Assembly: GCF_027744825.2 (NCBI RefSeq)
Contig: NC_071347.1
Location: 22,982,001 to 23,046,000, forward strand
DNA length: 64,000 nucleotides
DNA from: Synchiropus splendidus
Lineage: Eukaryota > Chordata > Actinopteri > Syngnathiformes > Callionymidae
Reading direction: 5' to 3'
Under the pieces are notes generated by a model that made no database searches, was not told the DNA's origin, and worked only from the letters and a program-made list of their open reading frames with translations. Each line of letters opens with the position of its first letter. Position 1 is the first letter of the stretch. Shown in pieces: positions 23,410 to 33,213 of this stretch. Both the position numbers and the translations under genes were made by a program.

Positions 23410-23841
23410 CTATTGATTCTCAGACTTCAGGAAGTTATTGTACTGTTCCAAGATCCGGGAGCTGCTCCCCAGTGGAGTGGCTTCTGATGTTTGCTGAGGA
23501 TCATCGTCGAGAGGAGGATCAGAGCCTCTTAATCTCTGGAGCGAAAAAGACTGAAGGTCAAGATGAGAGTCGAGCGTGTGGAGGGCCGTTTCATCACAGC
23601 GCCCCCTACTGTCATCGCTTGATGCGTCCATGTTCCTGAAGGTGTGCTGAAGCATCTCCACCAAACGCCGTGTCTCAGAGGTGACTGCGTGATCAGGTGA
23701 GAGCGACCCGCGACGGTGGGTCACAAGGTCACACCACTCACAAACAAAACGACTCCAAAGTACAAAATTTATTCTCCAATGAGAGACGTGCGTCTCCGGG
23801 TGCCAGAGGAAACGGGACTGGATACAGGAAGTGGAAACCAC
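23410..23841 (-). CDS. Unrecognised open frame, possibly a 3' exon
   Basis: This is an uninterrupted 143-codon minus-strand frame just downstream of tmem231, overlapping its predicted polyadenylation site. From about 23690 it looks protein-like (LVEMLQHTFRNMD, then charged and serine-rich, ending SSRILEQYNNFLKSENQ). A possible acceptor lies near 23691 after a pyrimidine stretch. It could be an alternative 3' exon, an unknown gene, or chance. I do not recognise any family. Confidence 0.2.
   Translation of the reverse strand: MVSTSCIQSRFLWHPETHVSHWRINFVLWSRFVCEWCDLVTHRRGSLSPDHAVTSETRRLVEMLQHTFRNMDASSDDSRGRCDETALHTLDSHLDLQSFSLQRLRGSDPPLDDDPQQTSEATPLGSSSRILEQYNNFLKSENQ
23768..23773 (-). promoter_or_regulatory. 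tmem231 polyadenylation signal
   Basis: TTTATT on the plus strand is AATAAA on the minus strand, about 160 bases past the tmem231 stop codon at 23932-23934. Confidence 0.65.
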
Positions 23842-23931
23842 CGAGCTGATGACTAACAGGAAGTGAAGACTGCTTCACCGGAGTTCACATCTGAAGTCCG
23901 ATCTGACCACCATTTTCAGGGTTCCGTCGGG

Positions 23932-26900
23932 TCAGGACTGGTGAGGTTTCCCTGCCGGGACCGGGATGCTGGTGAGGACCTGGTTCTGGAACACAAACCT
24001 CTGGATGCGTTCGAACACCCAGAGGAAGACCAGGAGGATGCTGACGTACTGGACCCAGGCAAACTTGATGGTCTCCCAGAATCCCGGGCGGTAGGTGGAG
24101 GGCAAAGGTCAAGGAAGATAAACACCAAGGTTCCCCTCGGTCCACCGCCATCACATGACCAGCAGCTGAAGGATATCTGATGACCTCCACGGGGTAGCGG
24201 ATCTCTGCCGTCAGCTGGAAAGGAGCTCCGGCAGCTCGACCCACCGTCCAGACGGGAGCCGGCGCCCACAGCAGCGTGGACACTGAGGAAGACAGAACAT
24301 TAGCAAGCGAGCGGCGCGGCAGAACTATCCAGTCCTACACAGAAGATAATGGCGCGCTGGCAAATCACTTCTCACAAACACCTCGGCAGAGAAAGCTGTT
24401 TACAGGCAGCTGGGTGTTCAGAGACGCCCAAACCTTTCTGTGTTTCGGCCTCTTGCTAACACAAACACACCGTTTCCTCAGGAAAAGCAGAGCTTTTTGA
24501 GAACTCCAGCCAAGACAGACAGAGAAAAACAGAGTTAAACGTCCATGTTTTTGCATCATTTGGGTGCCCCATGTTTCAACAGTGCTCTCCAAAGACAGGA
24601 CAAGTCTCGGCGAACACAGTCTTCCACACTGAAGTTGGCTCTCTATCTGCAGGCGGAGGGAAAAGCAGCAGCTGGAGTCATTTGACTGAAACATGGTTTG
24701 GTCCCAGGTTTGACACTCAACCTTCTCCACCAGCTGCTGCAGTCCAGCGGGGTGGACCAAGTCCTTCCCAAGTCTTTGGCAGGGGACAGCAGACTTGTTC
24801 CTCTGACCAAGTCCCGAGCGGCTGCTGATGCAGGGATGGAGGCCGTCAGCCACTCACCCACACCCATGACTCAGTGAATGAGTCATGAGCTCCAACAGCC
24901 TGAGGCCACATCTGGAGCCCACATTGACTTTTCAGTTCAGCATCATATTAAACCACTTGATCACCCTTTATATTTCCCAACACTCCTATTATATTACATG
25001 AGACGTCACATTATCATTGTTAGATGATGATGATGATGATGATTATTATGTACAGGGTTTCTTGCAGCTCTACACTGGTGACCTACTCCAAATCTATTTT
25101 CTATGAAACAAACATTTCATAAATCATTTTTCAGAGCGTAAAACAGGGAGCGAGTTCCCCCGTCAGTGAAGTGACTCACGGTTCCTCTGGCCGTAGCTCC
25201 TCATGATGGCCTCCAGGTCGTAGGCGCCGGCGAACGGACTGGACCCGTCGATGACCGACACCTGGGAGGGGAGCAGACACATGGATGAGCTGTGAAGATG
25301 CCAGATCATGTTTGGTGCAGGAGGAGACGGAGGAGAATCGTGAAGCTTCAGAAGATGAAAAAAGGTTTCCTTTTCCTGGCTGGTGAGGAAGCACCTGCAG
25401 TCCCTGGAGGCATCACGTGTTCCTCCCAGACAACATTTGGAGACGGTTTGGAAGCAGACACTGGCTCTAGAGAAGTAGTTTGTCATTCTTTACCTCCATT
25501 GAGTCTCTTCCTTCAGTTTGACATTCAAATTCTGTAATTCTGTTTTTTTTTGTTTTGGTTTGTTGTTCGCTTCATAGCTCTTCACGAACATCAGATTCTG
25601 AAAGGGACATTTTGGGGCAAAAGCTTCATGTTTTCTCATGAGCACACGGGCAGCCGGCACCTCAGTTTTCGAACGTCTCGGAATTCAAACAAATCGGAGT
25701 TCGAACAAAAATTTGCTTTGGATTTCGAACGAAAATCCAGAACTGGAACGCCCCCGAAAAAAGCCAGAAAAAACATCACGAGCACGGACCGATCAGCCGA
25801 CCCACGACGCGCTTTGTTATTGTGTATAACGCAGCCTCTGTATGCAGACGTGTCCCGTTAGCTCCATTTACTGACTGTTTTTCCTTCATACTGAGGTGTA
25901 AAACCTTTCCTGTCTCCACACTGGACCGTGGTAGAGTGTCACAGGGGAGGTGCTGGAGCGCTCACTCCAGGGTTTGATGTCCTGTTGTGGGCTGGAGCTG
26001 GGACAGGGATGAGGCCAGTCTGGGACAGAGCGTGACTTGGTTTATGACTTGGTCACAGCCACCTGCAGCAGACACTCTACATTCACTCCTACAAAAGACT
26101 ATTTTAAGGCTTGGAACGCATTAGTTCTTTTTCCATTCATTGTAATGGGAAAAATCGATTCAGATTTCAAACAATTCGCTTCTGGAACGGCCGTCTGGAA
26201 CTGTATTGTTGATCAAACCCAGCAGCGCTGTTAGAACCCTGAGAGCCTCACGTTGTAAAGGTTGTGGAGTCCGCGGTGCGGCAGCGGAGCCCTCTGCTGC
26301 AGCCTCAGGTCCCCGCTGACGAAGAGCTTGGCTCCGGGCACGGAGGACGAGTGCTGCAGGAAGGCCAGGCTCTGCATCACCACCGTGGACATGCGCTGAG
26401 GAGAGCAGGTCACAGGGTCTGACTGAGCAGACTGGACTTCTCCAGACAGGTTTGCTCTCGCTCATGATGCCCAGCTGGGAGCTGTTGAACTACTGAAGAG
26501 GAAGTGGCTCAAACATTACATACGAAAAGCTGGTAGCTGAAGGTCAGAAGCAGCTGGACGCTGAAGACCTGCTCGTCTGTTCTCAGCGGTAACTTCAGCT
26601 CAAAGAAGAGCTTGTCCAACTTCCCATCCTGGTTCTCGTCGTCTTCATGCACCTGCTCACCAACACAGACATCACAGGCCTCAGGGAACCCTGCTGCGGC
26701 GCGGTGGTCCGCACGCGGCGCGTCTTCTCACCGACACTGAGCACATGCGCAGATTGGCCCCCAGCATGTTGTTGAGGTGCGGGAAGGTGCTCCAGGCCAC
26801 GTAGTGTCCCTGAGTGGAGGTGGCGGCCACAAGCAGCACCTCATACTGGAACCTCACCACGGGCTGCTCCTCATACGAGCTTCTCTTCAGCCAGAATCCT

Positions 26901-27521
26901 GCAACACAGCAACAACAACTGAGCTCGGCAGGTGAAGGGCGAAGGTGTTCCAAGGACAGAAAACAGCATCAGTCGTGCGGCAGCTCAAGACAAGGAGAAG
27001 CTCTTTGTCTTCATTTAGAGAAGTTTGAGCCCTCGCCACGTTTGACTGCAGATCAATCTGGATTTATTCAAAAACGTATCAAAGTCTGCAGAATTGAATA
27101 TCTTTAGCGCCGATGTTTATTATGGTATTTCCATTTCCAAATGCACAAAGCAGTCCATACACAGTATCACAGTATGTTGGTGACCACAGGATAATAATGG
27201 ATAATATGAAAGTAACAACGTCCATAAAAGTAAAACACATAAACATAAATGAAGCTGATTATAGTAACCCTTCCGTTATGTTATTTTATATCCCATTTAT
27301 GACGTGACCAGTCCAGATGTCCCACCGTATCTCGGCTTCGCGGTTTTATGTCAATCGTTTACCGCAGTTTCCGTGACGTTACCTTGACTTCTGTAGGCGA
27401 CCAGCAGCGGAGAGATGTAGGTGAGACACAGAACCACCAGAGCAAACAGCGTGGCTTTCGTGCAAACACTGGTCCTGTAGCGAATTAGCGCAGGGTGAGC
27501 GTACACCTCGTAAAAAGCCAT
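23932..27521 (-). CDS. tmem231: Transmembrane protein 231 (ciliary transition zone)
   Basis: Seven exons on the minus strand: 27383-27521, 26732-26898, 26524-26652, 26252-26395, 25180-25261, 24177-24282, 23932-24094. They total 930 nt (309 aa; human is about 316). Transmembrane segments lie at about residues 22-42 ([20 protein letters not shown]) and 265-286 ([17 protein letters not shown]). The large loop between them contains [32 protein letters not shown] and [10 protein letters not shown]. Family knowledge: TMEM231 belongs to the MKS/B9 complex that controls membrane protein entry into cilia; human defects cause Joubert and Meckel syndromes. Five introns are GT-AG. The last is an 82-base AT-AC intron, and only that reading restores the conserved VEVISYRPGFWE. 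Start codon 27519-27521 gives [10 protein letters not shown], matching the family N terminus. Confidence 0.95.
24095..24176 (-). other. tmem231: U12-type AT-AC intron of tmem231 (82 bases)
   Basis: On the minus strand the donor is ATATCCTT starting at 24176, the branch element TTCCTTGAC lies at 24116-24108, and the intron ends CCAC at 24095, 14 bases after the branch A. These match the U12 AT-AC consensus. No GT-AG alternative keeps the protein intact: splicing here joins AG + C to give serine in VEVISYRPGFWE, as in mammals. Confidence 0.93.
25500..26215. mobile_element. TTCGAAC-rich repeat element in tmem231 intron
   Basis: The left part (about 25655-25745) has repeated TTCGAAC or TTCAAAC words. 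The right part (about 26150-26205) has related words such as CAGATTTCAAACAATTCG, with possible inverted ends starting CAGTT. The middle is unrelated single-copy-looking sequence. I recall similar TTCGAAC-rich repeats in other fish genomes but cannot name the family. It fills most of the intron between exons 4 and 5. Confidence 0.45.
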
Positions 27522-29009
27522 CCGTGGAGATGAAGCGACGCCAGCTAACCAAGAAACCGCCGTCAGCTACCAGGCTAACGCCGACACGAGTCCTTATTTT
27601 TGAGCCTAAACTGGCAACACCGCGACAGCGACCTTACATCAAAGCACACAACACACGTCAGGTGCGTTTGGTTGAATTAAAATCTATTATTGCGGCGCAT
27701 TAATTCGATTTCAAGAGCGAGCTAGTAGCATAGCGCCCGCCATCTTTCAAGTGAGCTTCCCTCCGTTACCATGACTGCCACGGATCACGTGGTGGGGTCA
27801 CATGACCCTACACGCTTCGAGTTTGTGTTCGCCTTAACACACGTTTTGTTTTGCTATTATTTCACAAACAAAAAGACATAAATATTGTGTTGCTGTAAGA
27901 GCCTGTCACTTACCGGGAAGCGATAGTTTTATTTATAGTAACGATTAAAATATCTATGTTTGTTATTGGAATTATTTTCCATCTTTTCATAACTAAAGTT
28001 GATTATGACCCATCAATTTAAGTTTGATTTGATTCAATTAAAAATATGATGTGATGATGATGTTTCAATTTATATTCAACAATATGTTGCTTATTGTTCA
28101 GCCCATGACTCAGATTGCATATAAAGTTTAGCCTCCTTGTCTCTCCTTGATGCTGAGGTCGTCATTGGGAGTGACAAGCTCAGACTGGTGCCTATCCGTG
28201 GGACGTGGAGAAGTTGGGAGCCAGAGTTAGTCAGGGCAGATGGTTTGTGCAGAGGAGAGACGGAGTTGGACCGGGGATGTTGGAGATGAAGACAGCAGTG
28301 AGGTGCACGGAAGGTGAGACTGGAGGAGGACGAAGAGAGGCGAAGGTGGAGGCACTGAATGACAAAAATAAATCCCCTATCATGTGACTCATTCAGGTCA
28401 CCAGAACAGTGCAGTTAGACGTGTAACATTGCTCAATAATCTAAAACTCAATCAGCTTGGAAAATAGGTTTGATTTCTTAAGGACTGTTATTTTTACATT
28501 CTTCAGCTGCAATTTCCTGATTATTGTTTTTCACTCGCTGTTATTTTTTTTTTTATTTTGTCATGATGTTTTTTTATTTATTTGTCACGCGTTGTTTGAT
28601 CATTGGTGTCTTTATTGTTCATCGTCAAACATTTATTTAATTTGTTTATTTGTTCGAAGTACTCTTTATTGTCTGTAACTGTTGCTGCCCCACTGTGGGG
28701 CAAATGTAATCTATTTCTAATCTATCTATTATATATATATTTTTTACAAGTATCCCTACCTGATAGAATGTAAGAAAAGAATAATATTTACAAACATGGA
28801 GGCGCGTCACTCGTAATTTCTGAGAGCCCCTGAACGCAGCATCCATCCGTCTGTCTGTCAGACGGTGACGTCACCCCCAGCGAGCCATCTCGGACGCTCC
28901 ATCAGATATTTTGTTTTGTTTTCGTCGCTGTTTAAGTGCATGTTTTTGACGCCTCCGGAGCCCGCCACACCTGCAAGCGTCACGCCTTCGCGCGGGGGAA
29001 GCAGCTACC
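27522..29009. other. Divergent promoter region tmem231 / gabarapl2
   Basis: The two genes point away from each other across 1.5 kb. Near tmem231 there is a GCCATCTT (YY1-like) box at 27739-27746, a CACGTG E-box at about 27786-27791 and GTCACATGACC close by. The middle is AT-rich with an RTE-like fragment (28145-28345). Close to gabarapl2 the sequence becomes CpG-rich with a TGACGTCA box. Confidence 0.55.
28145..28345 (+). repeat. RTE-like LINE 3' fragment
   Basis: It contains GTGGAGAAGTTGGGAGCCAG, AGATGGTTTGTGCAGAGG and GAGACGGAGTTGGACC, wording shared in reverse complement with 52320-52620 and 63330-63640. No long reading frame survives. Confidence 0.55.
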
Positions 29010-29280
29010 ATGAAGTGGATGTTCAAGGAGGACCACTCGCTCGGTAATGACGGAGAGGCGCCTCGTCATGTCCCGCAACACCCTCGGCCGCCGCCGCCGA
29101 TGGCGTCGTGCTCGCGCTCGTGCAAGCGGGAGCTACTCGCTGGGAGAAGCAGGCGCTGCCGTCGGTGTCCGGTGATGTGACGCTCCTGGTTCCGCCCGGT
29201 GTTTACCCGAACCTAGCCAGACGCCATTTAGAACGCAATAAAGTGCTGACGTCATAGCACTTCAGAGGAGCGTGACGTCA
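28866..29280. promoter_or_regulatory. Three CRE/ATF palindromes around gabarapl2 exon 1
   Basis: Exact TGACGTCA palindromes occur at 28866-28873 (upstream of the start codon) and at 29247-29254 and 29273-29280 (early intron 1). The eight-base palindrome is the full cAMP-response element bound by CREB and ATF proteins. Three in 415 bases is far above chance. Activity is inferred. Confidence 0.55.
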
Positions 29281-31676
29281 GCAGAATGAAAGGTAGCGGC
29301 GCAAAACAAAGGCGGGGGAGATGATTAAACCCGATAGAAGGAGGCGAGGTGACTGACAGGCCTGCGAGCTTCACCTGACCCTTGACCCTGATGGATGCGG
29401 AGAAAGGTGCTTATCGCTTCGGTATCGGCAGCCTGTCTGATCTTTGCCGGCCCCCCGGGAGGCGGCTGCGCTGGATGTTGCGGGACCTGTGGACAGCACG
29501 GCCTGGGCCTCATGTTGTGACCCTCTCTGTTGCAGAGCACCGGTGTGTGGAGTCAGCCAAGATACGCAACAAATACCCCGACAGAGTGCCGGTGAGTGGC
29601 GGGGGAGGGGGGCGGGTTAATGGGACAGATCCGGTGACCCGTCCACCAGGGGCCTCGCCTACATCTGAGACAAGGCTCGGCGCTCTGTCAGGTGGCGAGA
29701 GGAACAGCTCTGCCCCGGCTCCTGACTAAATCCACTCCTGGAATCAATTAAGTCACCTATTAAGATGAATAAAGTTTATTTAAAAAAGTGTCCACCAGAG
29801 GAGGACGGGACACGCGGCTGGCTGACCTCTGACCCAGTGTCGCGGGACGGAACCGACAGGTCCGACGGGTTTGTTGCTTTTATGTGGACCACAAAAGCTG
29901 GTACATCTGATCCTGGTTTTGTTCCTGCTGCACCCACAAGTCCTCGGACCTTTGTGCCGCCCGAGAGTTCAGTTACAGTCCGACTGAAACCAGAGGACCT
30001 CAGAGAAGCTGCCGGTGAAGCAAACTGTGACGCAACACTGCTCTGTGGAGGCCTGAGGTCGTGGCTGGCACTCGCTTCCCTTCATTTTCCATGAAAATCC
30101 TGATTTCATGTCTCCACCTGTCCAGTGTTTCAAATGTTTTTGTTGTTTGTTTTCCCTTCAAAAGATGTTGCCAACCCTCAGGTGTGTGTGTGTGTGCTGC
30201 AGGTGATCGTGGAGAAGGTGTCGGGCTCTCAGATCGTGGACATCGACAAGAGGAAGTACCTGGTGCCGTCTGACATCACGGTGGCCCAGTTCATGTGGAT
30301 CATCAGGAAACGCATCCAGCTGCCTTCAGAGAAAGCCATCTTCCTCTTCATCGACAAAACCGTGCCCCAGTCCAGGTCAGCGGGTCGACTCGAGCGCATC
30401 ACGACTAAGACTTGATTGCCTGTGTTTGGGTTTCAAATGACTCGCGTATCGGCCCATCTGCGAACGTCAGATCATGTGACCCGCCGCACCCTGACCCGGG
30501 TTTCACCGGACCATGCTCTGACCTGGTTCCCAGAATTTGGTCGGGAAGTAGAGCGAATCTAAGGGTCATTTAATCCTACACACCCGCACGAGTCACACAT
30601 ATCCAAGTGAGTCCCTGTGACTGAAGCTGCTTGACTGGAAGCTGTAAGAGATGAACTTTCTTCATCCCAGTCTGTGGCGGTGGAGAACATCGGAGACTTG
30701 TGAAAATACTCCACGTCCGAGCGAGTCCCTATAACCTGACTATGTTGACAGGAAGTGATAAGACGAAATCCCTGAGTCCCACAGGAGTGAACAGGTCTAT
30801 CTGACTGGAGCATCTCTCTCGCGCAGGAGCTGGATACTTGTGGACAAGTGTGCCATTGTTTAGTCCAAGTGTGTCCATGTTACACTCGAGTCAGAGGTCG
30901 GGAATGCTCAGTTGCCGCGGAGCGAGTCGTCTGTTTGTGTCGAGCTGCTACAAAACGTCTTGCACTCTTCATTACATTCGAGAGTCCTGGCAACGTGAGA
31001 CACGGAGCAGAGTGTGAGTCACTCTCACCAAGTTGTCATGCGACCGAGACTCAGTCGAGAAGTCTGCCAAGTCCTGACTTCAACAGCTCCTGTGACTTGA
31101 GTTGCTCGACAGGAATCACGTTGACGACGAGTCCACAAGTGAAACAAACCCGAGTGAGTCGCACTGACTTGAGCTGCCACCGATTCTTCAGATTGAAATC
31201 GGGACGAGTCAAACCCACAATATAGCGAAGTCCGACGTGTCCAAGGTAGTCACTTTGCTTGACAGGAAGTGGGCTGGACTCACTGAGTTCTTAGCGAGTC
31301 CCTTGAGTGGAGCTGGCTGTGCTGGCAGGAAAGAACAGGGTCTGACTTGTAACTTGAGGTGCGCGTTGGAGCCCAGAGTGAGTCTCTCAGACTCCTGACA
31401 GGCTCTTAATGTGAAAAACAAAAACAGGAAGTGATCTGTTACGTAGGTAGAGGCCAGTAGACGATCAACAGAGTCAAAACTTCCTGGAGACGGCAGGAAG
31501 TGGCCATCTGCAGGGGAAGAGAAGCAGGCGGTGAAAGTTGAGTGGAGGAAATAATGATTGAAACTCTTGCCTGTTCCAGTCTGACGATGGGGCAACTGTA
31601 CGACAAGGAGAAGGACGAGGACGGCTTCCTGTACGTGGCCTACAGCGGGGAGAACACCTTCGGTGAACACCACTGA
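29010..31676 (+). CDS. gabarapl2: GABA(A) receptor-associated protein-like 2 (GATE-16, Atg8 family)
   Basis: Four exons: 29010-29043, 29536-29591, 30203-30375, 31580-31676, all GT-AG and in phase, giving 119 aa. The product is a ubiquitin-like Atg8 protein: helical N terminus [15 protein letters not shown], then [20 protein letters not shown] (LIR-docking face), and [10 protein letters not shown] ending in glycine 116. Family knowledge: ATG4 cleaves after this glycine, and lipidated GABARAPL2 acts in late autophagosome steps and intra-Golgi transport. Human ends with one Phe after the glycine; here the removable tail is Glu-His-His. Exon 1 encodes only 11 residues plus one base. It is divergent from tmem231 and convergent with adat1. 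Confidence 0.97.
30595..31340. repeat. Degenerate minisatellite in gabarapl2 intron 3
   Basis: Diverged repeats of a unit resembling GAGTCCCTGTGACTTGAGCT followed by GCTTGACAGGAAGTG occur near 30610, 30725, 30800, 31090, 31150, 31245 and 31293. Spacing varies (about 50-290 bases), so copies are partly lost. No coding potential is visible. Confidence 0.5.
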
Positions 31677-31691
31677 CTGCCTGGCGGAGCT

Positions 31692-31726
31692 CGTCTCTTC
31701 CCAACACACACACACACACACACACG
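31692..31726. repeat. (CA)n microsatellite
   Basis: An ACACAC run lies in the 3' UTR of gabarapl2, just after its stop codon at 31674-31676. Confidence 0.85.
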
Positions 31727-31991
31727 CAGACACTGTCCGACGGGACTTTGGGAACAAGAGCATCAACACGACTCGCAGTACAAGCTATGACCTTTTAGCC
31801 GAATATTTGAGGAGTACTTCCCACGCGGCAGTACTTTCTATCAAAGCATTGTTTTTATCAACACTTCCTACCAAACAAGGGGCAGCACACAGAGCTCCAG
31901 ACCCAGCAACACCGCGCTCACACGTCACTCGGAGCTGCGCTTCTCCAGGTGACCACCACACAACTGCTCCAATTGACAGCCAAATCATGTG

Positions 31992-31997
31992 AATAAA
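31992..31997 (+). promoter_or_regulatory. gabarapl2 polyadenylation signals
   Basis: AATAAA at 31992-31997, with a second AATAAA beginning about 18 bases later (near 32010), lies roughly 315 bases past the stop codon. A TGTGTCTTGG run follows at about 32032. Confidence 0.65.
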
Positions 31998-31999
31998 AG

Positions 32000-33213
32000 C
32001 TGAATATTTAATAAAATCTATGAAACCACACGTGTGTCTTGGAAACATCACCTCTCATTAATAATACTTCTTGATTTATGGTTCAGAATTTCCTATAATG
32101 TAGGGTTGGAAATAATTGGGTTTGTTTCAACTAACATCCCTGGTTCAGAAGTCTGGGGTCCTGAATGTGCGGCTCAGTTTGCCCTGAAGGATTTCTGTCA
32201 GAGAGGCAAGCTTGCTCTGAAAAGCCAGACTGGTGGGAGTCGTAGATGCCACTGTGGAACCAGTTCTCGGGCGGCTGTACCTGCGACACCTCGCGCTCCT
32301 CCTCCCCCCTGGACGCTCCTCCTGTCAGCTTCACTCGCTGAATCTCCACTGAAATATTTGAGGGAGGCCGAATTATGAACCTAAAAGGAAGAAGGTCTGA
32401 TCATTTGATCTGTGCCCCTCCACCCCATCTAGATAGCAAAATAGACGGTTGCCATGGAGCTCTTTTTTTATTCAACACCACCCCACACACCTTTTCTCTT
32501 CAACTATCTTATATTATCTTCACTTCTACTATTTACGTTTTCCATCATAGAAAACATTGGCTTTATTAAAAGATGATTTCTTCATCTCACTATTTTTGGA
32601 CTGCAGGTTATTGTTTCAGTTCAGTTCTCTTTCTTTGAGACAGTCTGAGATAGGCTCCGCCCCCTGCAGCAGGGACAAAGCAGGAGAAAAAGAATCAGTA
32701 AAATACCTCTTTAATTTCACTTCTCTCAAAGCATTTGAATTCAAAACAGTTTTCAGTCAAAATAAGGCAGAAAGCAAAACAACCGACGCTCAGATTAGAT
32801 TGTCTCTTTTGTTTATTTTTTTTTTATTGTTTTTTTTTTATATTTGTGGAGCGACCTGATGACATCAGGGACACTGAGTTCACTTCCTGAAGACGCTGTG
32901 GTGTGGTTTTCACAATAAAAGCATCCACTCTCTGGACTGAACTACTGTGTGGTAGGTGACTGGCGCTTGTGAGAGGACCCTCTCAGGGTCTTCATGTCAG
33001 ACCTCAGATGTCAGACTCGCCTGGTCCTCACAGAGACCAGCAGCACTTCAGGTTGTGCTGCTACAGTAGACAGTAGTGAATCTCACAGGAACTGGCTGGT
33101 CAGACGTGTTGGATCCTGCCAGAGCCACAGCAGAGCGGGGACGGAACCACGGTGGAGGGATCGTCCCGGGACGCCCACCAATACGGAGCAGGGGAGCCCA
33201 ACACTGACCTGGG
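32000..33213. other. Convergent gabarapl2 / adat1 3' region
   Basis: It holds no recognisable gene. T-rich stretches at 32812-32830 give AATAAA on the minus strand (TTTATT at 32812-32817) and are the likely adat1 polyadenylation site, about 400 bases past its stop. On the plus strand an unassigned AATAAA lies near 32913. Confidence 0.5.
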
